From Heloderma charlesbogerti (Eukaryota; Chordata; Lepidosauria; Squamata; Helodermatidae): a DNA stretch of 64,000 bases. Location of the stretch: contig JANEZZ010001949.1 in NCBI GenBank assembly GCA_026122225.1, forward strand, positions 1,116,001 to 1,180,000, in the 5' to 3' direction. A program made the translations under genes and the position numbers. Shown one piece after another: positions 24,501 through 31,200 of this stretch. Positions within the stretch are counted from its first letter, which is position 1. Each line of letters opens with the position of its first letter. The notes beneath the pieces were generated by a model, which did not search any database, was not told where the DNA came from, and saw only the letters and a list, made by a program, of their open reading frames with translations.

Positions 24501-24619
24501 CCCTCCCAAGTACCTCGAGCACCAGCTCATTGGGATGAAGAAAAAGAAGGTTCTTCTCCCCCGCCCTCCTTACCCTGCGGCCCAGCCTGGCAGCGACGAA
24601 CCAGCGAACGGCACAGCAT
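4329..24619 (-). CDS. DTL: DTL (CDT2), WD40 substrate receptor of CRL4 ubiquitin ligase; N-terminal part, exons 1-11
   Basis: Joined minus-strand exons: 24619-24574, 23306-23181, 21933-21835, 21637-21576, 20899-20779, 18745-18680, 18348-18233, 16385-16312, 12776-12673, 9835-9731, 4441-4329. They total 1032 nt (344 codons) with no stop, and every junction keeps phase at GT-AG sites. The product matches DTL as I know it: the GCTFS and ANEEGFVRLY stretches, the SGDQTAKVWDVR repeat, FCTGGRDGNIMVWDTR, SAGAVDG followed by KVWDLRKNY, and the SPDDQFLVSGSSD repeat. DTL docks on DDB1-CUL4 and marks PCNA-bound substrates (CDT1, p21, SET8) for destruction in S phase and after DNA damage. WDxR (DDB1-binding type) motifs lie at residues 123-126, 166-169 and 242-245. 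The last WD40 repeats and the long disordered C-terminus are not in the window; human DTL is about 730 residues. The gene is divergent from INTS7, and its promoter carries E2F and CCAAT sites, as expected for an S-phase gene. Confidence 0.96.
4442..8150. other. DTL intron 10, mostly unrecognised sequence
   Basis: Apart from the TG repeat at 6522 I see no clear element. A CpG-containing GTACGCGCGCTC stretch near 5730 is isolated. Confidence 0.5.
6522..6551 (+). repeat. (TG)n microsatellite
   Basis: About 15 uninterrupted TG units in DTL intron 10. Confidence 0.97.
8151..8250. repeat. Palindromic element, DTL intron 10
   Basis: TGTTGGACTACAGCACCCAT on the left, ATGGGAGTTGTAGTCCAACC on the right. 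The right end is cut short. Same family as the intron 1 cluster. Confidence 0.75.
8800..9095 (+). mobile_element. CR1 LINE 3' end
   Basis: It matches the CR1 tail: CACACAGTGCATAGTTAAAC, TGGAGGATAAGGCTAT, CTTTGGTTTGATCCAGCA. In DTL intron 10. Confidence 0.75.
9544..9632. repeat. Short interspersed palindromic element, 'CTGCAATCCTATGCACACTTAC' type
   Basis: About 90 bp, with inverted ends CTGCAATCCTA and TAGGATTGTGCAG and a GGAGTAAGCCTCACTGAGC core. At least seven similar stretches occur in the window. Probably a non-autonomous DNA element; I could not settle its target duplication. Confidence 0.7.
9731..9835 (-). CDS. DTL: DTL coding exon 10
   Basis: 105 nt, phase 1 in and out. It encodes YSSLVLDSTGTSLFANCTDD and a YIYMF strand. 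The acceptor ends TCTAG and the donor is GTGCGA, which is weaker than consensus. Confidence 0.93.
10480..12130 (-). mobile_element. L2-like LINE, antisense and degenerate
   Basis: Read on the minus strand, 11650-11790 encodes QYADD followed by VIDWMSAINLNLNPD, the RT signature of L2-type LINEs, with interrupting stops. The 10483-10830 part resembles the L2 C-terminus (LHWPWSWSLSWHNS, PYTAWDQETD). It occupies most of DTL intron 9 and is in sense with DTL. Confidence 0.75.
12280..12640 (+). mobile_element. L2-like LINE 3' end
   Basis: It contains the terminal coding remnant (FVRHERAFACVAPELWSVL-like, in frame with small breaks) and then a T-rich 3' UTR ending in CAAATAAAGG/AACAAATAAAAG. It stops just before DTL exon 9. 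Confidence 0.7.
12673..12776 (-). CDS. DTL: DTL coding exon 9
   Basis: 104 nt after a TTGTAG acceptor, with a GTATGA donor. It encodes VIKVWDLRKNYTTYRQDP. WDLR at residues 242-245 corresponds to the DDB1-contact arginine motif of human DTL. Confidence 0.95.
13021..16121. mobile_element. hAT-like non-autonomous element interrupted by a BovB LINE
   Basis: The outer element runs 13029-16113. It begins CAGGAGTGGGCA and ends CCACCCCTG (imperfect inverted termini), flanked on both sides by the same 8 bp, CTTTAAAG (13021-13028 and 16114-16121), as expected for hAT insertion. Without the BovB insert the element would be roughly 260 bp. It lies in DTL intron 8. Confidence 0.75.
13199..16014 (+). mobile_element. 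BovB (RTE clade) LINE, nearly intact, 5'-truncated
   Basis: One long frame (13214-15517, 767 codons) carries an AP-endonuclease domain (GDWN at residues 129-132, GSDH at 221-224) and a reverse transcriptase with the catalytic YADD at residues 676-679 (15239-15250). A second frame, 15505-16008, continues the C-terminus and ends KSRTRLND. Comparison with the copy at 61630-64000 shows one missing base after 15502, which splits the reading frame. The protein is strikingly similar to BovB of ruminants and squamates, a family known for horizontal transfer. The 3' end is the usual CGACTGA/CAACAAC tail. The possible target duplication ACTGAACC is at 13191-13198 and 16015-16022, though the right copy could be part of the BovB tail. 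The insertion is antisense to DTL. Confidence 0.93.
16312..16385 (-). CDS. DTL: DTL coding exon 8
   Basis: 74 nt, phase 0 to phase 2, with a GTAAGG donor. It encodes DFQQSVTVVLLQDEHTL and SAGAVDG. Confidence 0.95.
16620..16709. repeat. 'CTGCAATCC' element, DTL intron 7
   Basis: Starts CTGCAATCCTAGTCACACTT, ends ATGCATGGGATTGTGTTGC. Confidence 0.7.
18233..18348 (-). CDS. DTL: DTL coding exon 7
   Basis: 116 nt after a TTTCAG acceptor, with a GTAAGG donor in phase 0. It encodes DGFYRQVKQISGAHN followed by the lysine-rich loop between WD40 blades (four consecutive lysines) and GLAPSV. Confidence 0.95.
18518..18672 (+). mobile_element. tRNA-derived SINE (second type), in DTL intron 6
   Basis: GAGCCAGTGTTACATAATGG, ACTTCAAATCCCC (B-box like), then GGTTGTTGTGAGGATAAAA. 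It makes up about half of the 331-bp intron and ends about 8 bp from the exon 6 donor. Confidence 0.7.
18680..18745 (-). CDS. DTL: DTL coding exon 6
   Basis: 66 nt. It encodes AVFCTGGRDGNIMVWDTR and NKK. WDTR at residues 166-169 is one of the DDB1-docking motifs of the family. The GTATGT donor lies about 8 bp from the 3' end of a SINE. Confidence 0.96.
19206..19322. repeat. Palindromic element, DTL intron 5
   Basis: TAGGCAATCTGGTGTCCTCC on the left, GGAGGATGCTGGGTTGCCTA on the right. Diverged copy. Confidence 0.7.
20509..20722 (+). mobile_element. tRNA-derived SINE
   Basis: The head has an A-box-like TGCAGCTCAGCAG and a B-box-like GGGTTCAATCC. The body ends GGAAGCTTCCTATGTTCC, shared with the copies at 29398 and 43218. 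It is not a functional tRNA, because the cloverleaf is not kept. Confidence 0.72.
20779..20899 (-). CDS. DTL: DTL coding exon 5
   Basis: 121 nt after a TCTAAG acceptor. It encodes VTASGDQTAKVWDVR and then GHQCSLKSVAFSKFER. The WDVR at residues 123-126 fits the DDB1-binding WDxR pattern. Confidence 0.96.
21058..21143. repeat. 'CTGCAATCC' element, DTL intron 4
   Basis: CTGCAACCCTATTCATGTTT, then GCAATGGGACTTGCTGCCC. The right end reads AAAACTGCAG. Confidence 0.6.
21242..21440 (-). mobile_element. CR1 LINE 3' coding fragment
   Basis: On the minus strand: CTGTTCAACAGTGGAAC, GACTCGCCTTCACTGG, and a GGGGGTTGGACTA block near the end, the CR1 C-terminus and tail. It lies in DTL intron 4, about 135 bp from exon 4. 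Confidence 0.75.
21576..21637 (-). CDS. DTL: DTL coding exon 4
   Basis: 62 nt between a TTCAG acceptor and a GTGAGT donor. It encodes WQAHSNAVFDLAWMPSEHKI, a typical WD40 GH-to-D segment, and ends in phase 0. Confidence 0.95.
21835..21933 (-). CDS. DTL: DTL coding exon 3
   Basis: 99 nt, phase 1 in and out, with a GTAAAC donor. It encodes a WD40 strand set with AVANEEGFVRLYDTR, the start of the propeller. Confidence 0.95.
22495..22739. mobile_element. hAT-like MITE, CCAGTTCGGATG termini
   Basis: About 245 bp. The left end CCAGTTCGGATGCA and right end TACATCCGAACTGG are inverted copies, and TTCCTGGGTTATTT/AACAACCCAGGAA-type blocks pair inside. In DTL intron 2. Confidence 0.75.
23181..23306 (-). 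CDS. DTL: DTL coding exon 2
   Basis: 126 nt after an acceptor ending TTTTTAG, then a GTGTGT donor. It encodes the segment that ends PVPPFGCTFSTG, a conserved DTL block before the first WD40 blade. The first 18 residues align with human DTL without gaps, which chose this acceptor over a second AG about 32 bases further into the exon. Confidence 0.9.
24041..24180. mobile_element. Palindromic TTA-flanked MITE, copy 1
   Basis: A 134-bp near-perfect palindrome (24044-24177) with arms of about 50 bp: CCTATGCAGGTTTAGACAGA on the left is matched in reverse on the right. TTA on both sides and 11-12 bp termini (GGGTGCAATCC type) suggest a PIF/Harbinger-type element. It is in DTL intron 1, about 400 bp from exon 1. 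Confidence 0.85.
24224..24330 (+). mobile_element. tRNA-derived SINE fragment (second type)
   Basis: CAGCTCAGCCATGAAACTCA, a 13-base C run at 24261-24273, then ACCTACCTCACAGGATTGCC. The head is missing. It lies about 290 bp downstream of DTL exon 1, in intron 1. Confidence 0.6.
24574..24619 (-). CDS. DTL: DTL coding exon 1
   Basis: Fifteen codons plus one base, from ATG at 24619-24617 to a GTAAGG donor. The peptide begins MLCRSLVRR, close in pattern to the known DTL N-terminus (M-L-x-x-S-V-L-R). It ends in phase 1. The 5' UTR lies upstream towards 24850, but no transcription start can be read from the sequence. Confidence 0.88.
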
Positions 24620-24717
24620 GACGAAGGCCACAGCTTAAACCCCAACTCGCTCCCCGCGCAGTTCCAGCCGGGACCCGAACAACTCTGGACTAACAGACTC
24701 CCGCCAGCCCGAAGAAC

Positions 24718-24725
24718 GCGCCAAA
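24718..24725 (-). promoter_or_regulatory. E2F site upstream of DTL
   Basis: GCGCCAAA on the plus strand reads TTTGGCGC on the DTL strand, an exact match to the E2F consensus TTTSGCGC, about 100 bp upstream of the DTL ATG. DTL is a known E2F-regulated gene. Binding here is inferred. Confidence 0.7.
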
Positions 24726-24741
24726 ATCTCCTCACGCGTAG

Positions 24742-24788
24742 CCATTGGGTAGCGCGGAGCGTGAAACCACACCCCTCTTTTCCATTGG
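24742..24788 (-). promoter_or_regulatory. Two CCAAT boxes (NF-Y type), DTL orientation
   Basis: CCATTGG at 24742-24748 and ATTGG within TCCATTGGCT at 24781-24790 read CCAATGG and CCAAT on the minus strand. The 40-bp spacing, just upstream of the E2F site, is typical of cell-cycle promoters driven by NF-Y. Confidence 0.6.
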
Positions 24789-24880
24789 CTTCTCCTATCC
24801 CACCAACGGAATGAGGTTACGCCCACAGCTCTCTTCCCTCATGAATGTTAGCAATAAGCCCGCCAGACTTTCGCCACAAC

Positions 24881-24892
24881 TGCGCATGCGTA
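24881..24892. promoter_or_regulatory. NRF1-like site
   Basis: TGCGCATGCGTA differs at one base from the NRF1 consensus YGCGCAYGCGCR. Such palindromes are common in CpG-island bidirectional promoters. Confidence 0.5.
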
Positions 24893-24983
24893 GCCCATAT
24901 CGTCCTTTCTAACATTCGTTTCGAGTCTTTCCTCTCCCGTACAGAACGGCGGCGGCAGTACGCATGTGCGCTAGAAGGGCTGC

Positions 24984-24991
24984 GGCGGGAA
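24984..24991 (+). promoter_or_regulatory. Second E2F-like site
   Basis: GGCGGGAA is an E2F-type core (reverse TTCCCGCC), nearer to INTS7 than the first site. Confidence 0.4.
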
Positions 24992-25002
24992 TCCACGCGC
25001 GC

Positions 25003-25071
25003 AGGCGCTCCAAACAGTGTGGCCTCTGCACAGGCGCTCCAAACAGTGTGGCCTCTGCACAGGCGCAGTAG
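25003..25071. repeat. 29-bp tandem duplication in the promoter
   Basis: Two identical 29-bp units (25003-25031 and 25032-25060), each starting AGGCGCTCCAAACAGTG, are followed by a partial third starting AGGCGCAGTAG. The unit begins with a GGCGC core. The copies are identical, which suggests a recent duplication or active length variation. Confidence 0.93.
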
Positions 25072-25192
25072 CGGCCGTTTGAGACGGAAAGGGAAGAGTA
25101 CGAACGTATGTGTCTTGTGTGTGGAAAAACAATAACGTGCATGTTGTCTCTCTCCCTCCACGGTAGGGAACCCTTGTATAGCGCAGAACGCC

Positions 25193-25283
25193 ATGGCCTC
25201 CGCTTCCAAGTCCTTCCTCGCCGATGCCGGTTACGGGGAGCAGGAGCTGGACGCCAACTCTGCCCTCATGGAGCTGGATAAAG
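25193..25283 (+). CDS. INTS7: INTS7 coding exon 1
   Basis: Thirty codons plus one base. The ATG context (cgccATGG) is a good Kozak match. The peptide has KSFLADAGYGEQELDANSAL and ends before a GTAAGG donor. Confidence 0.96.
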
Positions 25284-28200
25284 GTAAGGCGAAAAGAGCG
25301 GGCGCGAGTGGCATGCGCATGCGCCGATAGTCTCGCGACGACACCCGTTCCTCGAGGCAGGCCCCGCCCCTTCGTAGTGAGGTGGGGAGTTTGAAGGAGA
25401 GCCGTTGGGTTCCGTTGGGGACGGTTACCCAAGCAGAGGGTTGGCCACGAAAAAGACCCTGAGTCAGACGCTTGTGGCACCTCAGAGCAGCCTCTTCCAA
25501 CCTGGCGCCCGCCAGATGTGTTGAACTGCAACTCTCGTGCTGGCTGAGGATGATGGGTTGCAGTCCAACAACATCAGGACAGGAGAGCGCCTGGTTGGAA
25601 ATGCCTGCCTCGAAGACTAAGTCATTTATTATGGCGTAAGCGAGCAAAGTCTTTTAAGGCAGGGGTGAGGAACGTGTGACCCTCCAGATGTTGTTGGACT
25701 GCAACTCCCATTGTCTCCAGCCAGCGTGGGATTTGTAGTCCAACATCTGGAGGGCGCCAGGTTGGAAATGGCTGTTTTAAGGTGCCACAAACCTCACTGT
25801 TTGCTGCCTCAGCCTAACATAGCTACCCCTCTGCAACTCTTAACTTGCCTGATTGTCCCAGACATGAACCAACTCTTCTCTTTCAAACTGCCTCCCCATG
25901 CTGGCTGGAGATTATGGGATTTGTAGTCCAAGAAGATCTGGAGAGCACCAGGTTGGAAATGGCTGCCTTAATAACATTTATTATAGCATAAGCAAGCATA
26001 CTCTAAAGCAAGGGTGGGAACGTGTGGCCCTCCAGATGTTATTAGACTGAAACTCCCATCAGCTCTAGCCAGCATAGCCAAAGGTGAGGGATGATGGGAA
26101 TTGCTGTCTGACAACATCTGGAGGGCCACACATACCCCATTGCTGCTTTAAAGTACCACAAGCCTCTGTTGTTCATCCACACAAAAAGATGATCTAACCT
26201 AATTTGTGAAAACCCAACAAATGATACAGGATAGTGCATGTGTGTGTTTTTAAGCCACTTTGCATTAATTAATTAACCCACAATTTAATTAACTCAAGAT
26301 TTGCCGGGACGCATGCTGCACATGAGCTGCTTCTGATTTGCATTAGCAACCTACAAGATACTTTTGTAGGTTGGTAGGTTGTTAGTGCGACTTCCGAACC
26401 TGGACATTCTGGGTTGTTTAACCCATGAACAATCCAGAATGTCTGGGTTCTTAGGTTGTTTACGCAAACCAGAAACAGCTCATGTGCGGCATATGTCCCT
26501 GCAAATTGTGACTGTAATCACATCATAGCAGCAAATTGTAATTAACGCATGATTTGCTGCTATGATGTGCGAAACAGGTCCCAGTCTATCCATTTTAGTA
26601 ATGAGTGAGGCAAGTAGTAATGGGACGGCTGTATCCATCCTGCATTGCTTGTAATCTCATCTGGTTTTCCACTGTTTGAGACAGAGGGCCAGTTTACACA
26701 TCACAGGGTGCATATCATGGCGGCAAATCAAACCACTTCCAGCAACAAACCATGGGTTAACCACTGCGTTGTTTAGCTCCTAAACAACCCATTGGTCTGG
26801 GTTCATGGCTCATGCTCACATAGAAACTAGAAATGGCTCACAGGCAGCGCACGTTCCCACTTATTGTGGGTTAAATCATCCACGATTTGTCACCTTGATG
26901 TGCAAACCAAGTCAATTAGTTTATCTAAGAAGCACCTCTGGTCAGATCCATCATAGAAAGTTCTTGTGTTCTTAAGATTTAAATGTAATTTCTAGAACTT
27001 GGCAGATGCTGCTTTACACTAAGCTCAGAGCTAAAATCCTCACTTTTTGTTCAGTCGTTCAGTCGTGTCCGACTCTTTGTGACCCCATGGACCACAGCAC
27101 GCCATAGGATAAAACTCTGGGTTGGTTTCCCCTCAGCAACCCAGAATTCTAGGTTAGCATGTCGTGCTGAGCGACATGCTGTTTTCTAAACTGGATGCAA
27201 AGCAGAAGCAGGCGGGAGGCAGTGTTCACTCCCACATGGCCCCGAAAACCATGGGTTACATAACCCATGGGTTGTTGTTACATGCTGTAACGATATGCTT
27301 TATAGTGTGTAAAACTGATAAGAATTTATTGTGTTTTGTAGACATGAGTAGTTCTGTGTGTGTTGTGAGCTAACTGTGAGCACTGGAAAGTATTATTGGA
27401 AATGGAGCAAAGAAGGTCGCCACAAGTAGGTTGATTAATTACAGGAAGTTAAAAGCTTGTTGGTGTAGGAGAGGTACCTTTATTAAGGTGCTTCTAAAGA
27501 CCCTGATGCTGGGAAAGACTGAAGGCAAAAGGAGAAGGGGACGGCAGAGGATGAGATGACTAGATAGCATCACGGATGCAATGAATATGAACTTGAGCAC
27601 GCTCCGGGAGAGAGCGCAGGACAGGAAGGCCTGGCGTGCTATGGTCCATGGGGTCACGAAGAGTCGGACACGACTGAACGACTGAACAACAACAACAACA
27701 AAGTCAACAGTAAACCTACCTGCATTGGGAAGCAGTCTCTTATAGTTAGATGCTAAAGCTAGGCACAGGACCAAGACTGGTCTGAAGCTTTGGTTGAGTC
27801 ATCAGTATAGAAGTTATAAAAAGTAAGGGTTTGATCTGGTTGGGGAAGAGATCCTGGAAGAATGGGAAACCTGCCAAATGTACTTATGCTAGCTCTGTCC
27901 ACCATGCCATCTATTTAGGTAAATATGAAATTTTGATATTAGCTGTTAGATTGAGAGGAATTTAGGCCTTACAGTATTAATAATGTGCTTGCTATTATTT
28001 CCATTATACTCCTGGTGATTATAACATGTGTGTATTTAAGGGTGTTTATGGTCTGCCTTATCATGATGAAAGAATGTTATTCTCTTAGATTGTTTGAGCA
28101 ATAAATAAATATTCCTTAATACCGAATTTATGTTGTCTAGCTTGAGAGAAGCTTCAAGGACCACTCCCCATACATTAATTCTTGAAGCTCATAACACTCG

Positions 28201-31200
28201 GCAAAGATTTGTAAATCTATCGCTGAGTGGGGTCTGTCGTCCCTTGATCAGGCGAATCACAGATACACCAGTCCAAGTAGGCAAAACAAGCTAGTCAGAT
28301 AGAATGGGAATAAGTTATTCATCTCAATGCGAACTGGGTAAATGTGTACTTCTTCTTGTTACTTTGTAGGCTGCTTCACCTTCCTTGCATCTCATTGTAA
28401 AGTCTAGGATTTATAAGTGCTAAAGGCATTATTTCTCACAGGTCTACGATCTGGCAAACTGGGAGAGCAATGTGAAGCTGTTGTCCGTTTTCCCAGACTA
28501 TTTCAGAAATATCCATTCCCAATTCTAATTAACTCAGCATTTTTAAAGCTAGCTGATGTATTCAGAGTTGGGTAAGTAAAACCTGCTTGTTTCTGATTCT
28601 TAGTATTCAAATAACTGTGTTCTCAATTCAAAGCACTGGTAATGACCCTTTCCCAAACCATTATGGTTTGGGACCAGGATATCTGGATAACCACCTTCTC
28701 CCATTTGAACATTGCCCACTCAGTGAGTTTATCAGTGGTCCTATTTGCAGTATATTTGATAGGGACTAGGGGAAAGACCTTGGTACGTGTGCTTAGGGTT
28801 TGGAACTCCCTTCTGAGGGAAGCTTGCCTTGCTCCTTCTTTAATGACCTTCTGGTGCATGGCAAAAATCTTCCATTTTAGGAAAGCTTTTGGCCACAAGA
28901 TGTGTTAACTCTATTTATAGTTCTTACTCTGCTTTGGGATTTTAACTCTGATGTTTAATTCTGAAGCTGTTTCTGCCCAGTTATTGTTTTACCTGGGGGT
29001 GTTTTCCTGTTTTTGTTTTCTTTTGCCACATCTGAGCTTTTAACTCTGCTTTTAGTTGTGATGTTGTAAAAAATTTTGGCATTGTTGGTTGTTTTTTAAT
29101 TGCTAACTGCCTTGGACTTCACAGGATACAGATGTTGTAAGTAATCAAATTAAATTATCTTTTAAAACAGGAACAACTTCCTGAGGCTCTGTGTTCTAAA
29201 AGTTACTCAGCAGAGTGAGAAGCACTTGGAAAAGATCCTGAATGTGGATGAATTTGTAAAAAGAGTTTTCTCGGTTATTCACAGCAATGATCCAGTTGCT
29301 CGAGCGATCACACTCAGGTATGCATATTTGCTGAATGAGGATCTGCCCAGATGCTATATTCTTGAGAGTACTGTTAAGACAGTAACAGCGGGACCAATGA
29401 ACATATGAAGCTGCCTTTTACCAAGTCAGTCTTTTGGTCTGTGTAGCCCAGTACCATTTACTCCAACTAGCAAAGGATCTCCAGGGTCTCTGATAAGAGT
29501 CTCTCCTAGCCCTACCACTTGAGTTCCTTTAACTGGAGGTACCAGGGATTGCACTTGGCATCTTCATCGGAAGTATGTGTTCTGCTCACTGAGTTTTGAT
29601 CCTTCCCCAAGTCTTGGGCTTATGTGCTCCTTCTCACCCCATTTACCATGCATATGGTGTTTTGTGTTGTATCCAGCGGTGTCCTTCCACTTGTAGAACA
29701 GACACTGCTGGCAGATAGAATTTCCCCTTCACTCTGCATATGCCCCAGAAATGCTCCAAAGTATTGGGGAGCCCACTGGAGAAGGTTTGAGGGGCTGCAG
29801 TGGGGAGGAAGGTAAGGGAATCTTCCGTTGCACGAGTAGAAGTCCACTCGTGCAATGTTGGATTTAGCCCAATGTTTGCATTATGTTTATCTCTATGCAG
29901 CATTTCTTAGATGACTGCAGATTCAGTTCATTGAACCCCCATTTTTAGAAGGCTCAGCTTTTTTCTGTTGTATCTACTTAGCTGCCTCTTGATGTTCCTC
30001 TGGTTTATTCTCCAGGATGTTGGGCAGTATGGCATCCATAATCCCAGAGAGGAAGAATGCGCATCACAGTATTCGCCAGAGCCTGGACTCTCATGACAAC
30101 GTAGAGGTTGAAGCTGCTATCTTTGCTGCAGCTAATTTTTCTGCCCAGTCCAAGTAAGCAGAACACCACTGGTGTATGTCCATTGTTCTTAGTGTTAAGG
30201 CAGTACTTCCCAGTTAATACTTTGCATTTATATAGTAGTAATCCTTACATGACCCCATCAGTACTGTTTCCCCTATACTGTAGCTGGGGGGCAGCTGAGG
30301 TGAAAGATGACAACTTACATAAGATCACCAATGTATTGTTATGCCATTGTTTAAAAGATTTTTGTTTTGCTATAGGCTAATATGAGAGTTAAGCTTAGGG
30401 TGGGGTATACGTTTATAGAATAAATAGTTCAGGAAGGGGGAAAGATATGAATCGGGGACTTCCTGTTCCATAGCCCAGGGTGCAATCCCATGCACAGTTA
30501 CCTGGAATTCAGTCTCATTAAACTCAGTGGGAATTACCTCTGTGTAGATGGTTCCTTACCCTCTGCGCAACTGTAAGGCCCAGTTCATACGTCACAACAA
30601 CCCATTTTTTATTTTTTTTTTAATTCTGGGTTACTGTGTATGCAGCAGTGTGGTGGTACATGCTGCCTGATCCCTCCCGCTGCATGTGGAAATGGCTAAA
30701 CAACCCAAGGGCGCTCCCGGGTTGTTTGCTATGACATGTGAACCAGGGACTCTGGCTTGTCTTTCCCCTCTCAGTTACAACATCTAGATAGATATACTCT
30801 TTACATACATTTTGCTCCCTAGAATAGGGTTTCCAGCTTGTCTAAATATTGGAAGCCAAAAAGATGAAATACTGATGCTTGCTTAATTTTGCTGAAGTGA
30901 CAGTGACATAGATCTTAAGGTACAGTGTTCTTTTGGGGCTCCTCAGTCTCTGACCAGCCCTTCCCAAGATCCAGCAGAGATAGAGAGTCATGGGAGGCAT
31001 AATATACGTAGTTGTATGCTTTAGCTTCTATGCCAGCCTTCCCCAACCTGGGGCCCTCCAGATGTGTTGGACTGCATAATTCTCAACCAGCATGGCCATT
31101 GTTATAAGCCTAATGATTCCATCTCATTTGGCCAATGATAGTTGACAAGAGAATGCTTTAAGCAGGGGAAGACTATGTGCAAAAGGTCTAGTTCATACAA

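Larger units (their letters stand above)
24620..25192. promoter_or_regulatory. Bidirectional DTL/INTS7 promoter, CpG-rich
   Basis: This 573-bp segment lies between the two divergent start codons. It is rich in CpG (many GCGC, CGCG and ACGCG stretches), unlike the rest of the window, and must hold both 5' UTRs and start sites. I see no TATA box at a suitable position for either gene. Recognisable sites are listed separately. Confidence 0.85.

Noticed and set aside
24817..25647. Frames of 130-186 codons on the minus strand over the promoter and INTS7 exon 1
   Set aside because: High GC content makes long open frames likely; they overlap the real INTS7 start and show no family motif.
24041..26138. 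CRISPR array or regulatory repeat array
   Set aside because: The repeats are palindromic transposon-like units of irregular spacing in a vertebrate intron, with no spacers or cas genes.
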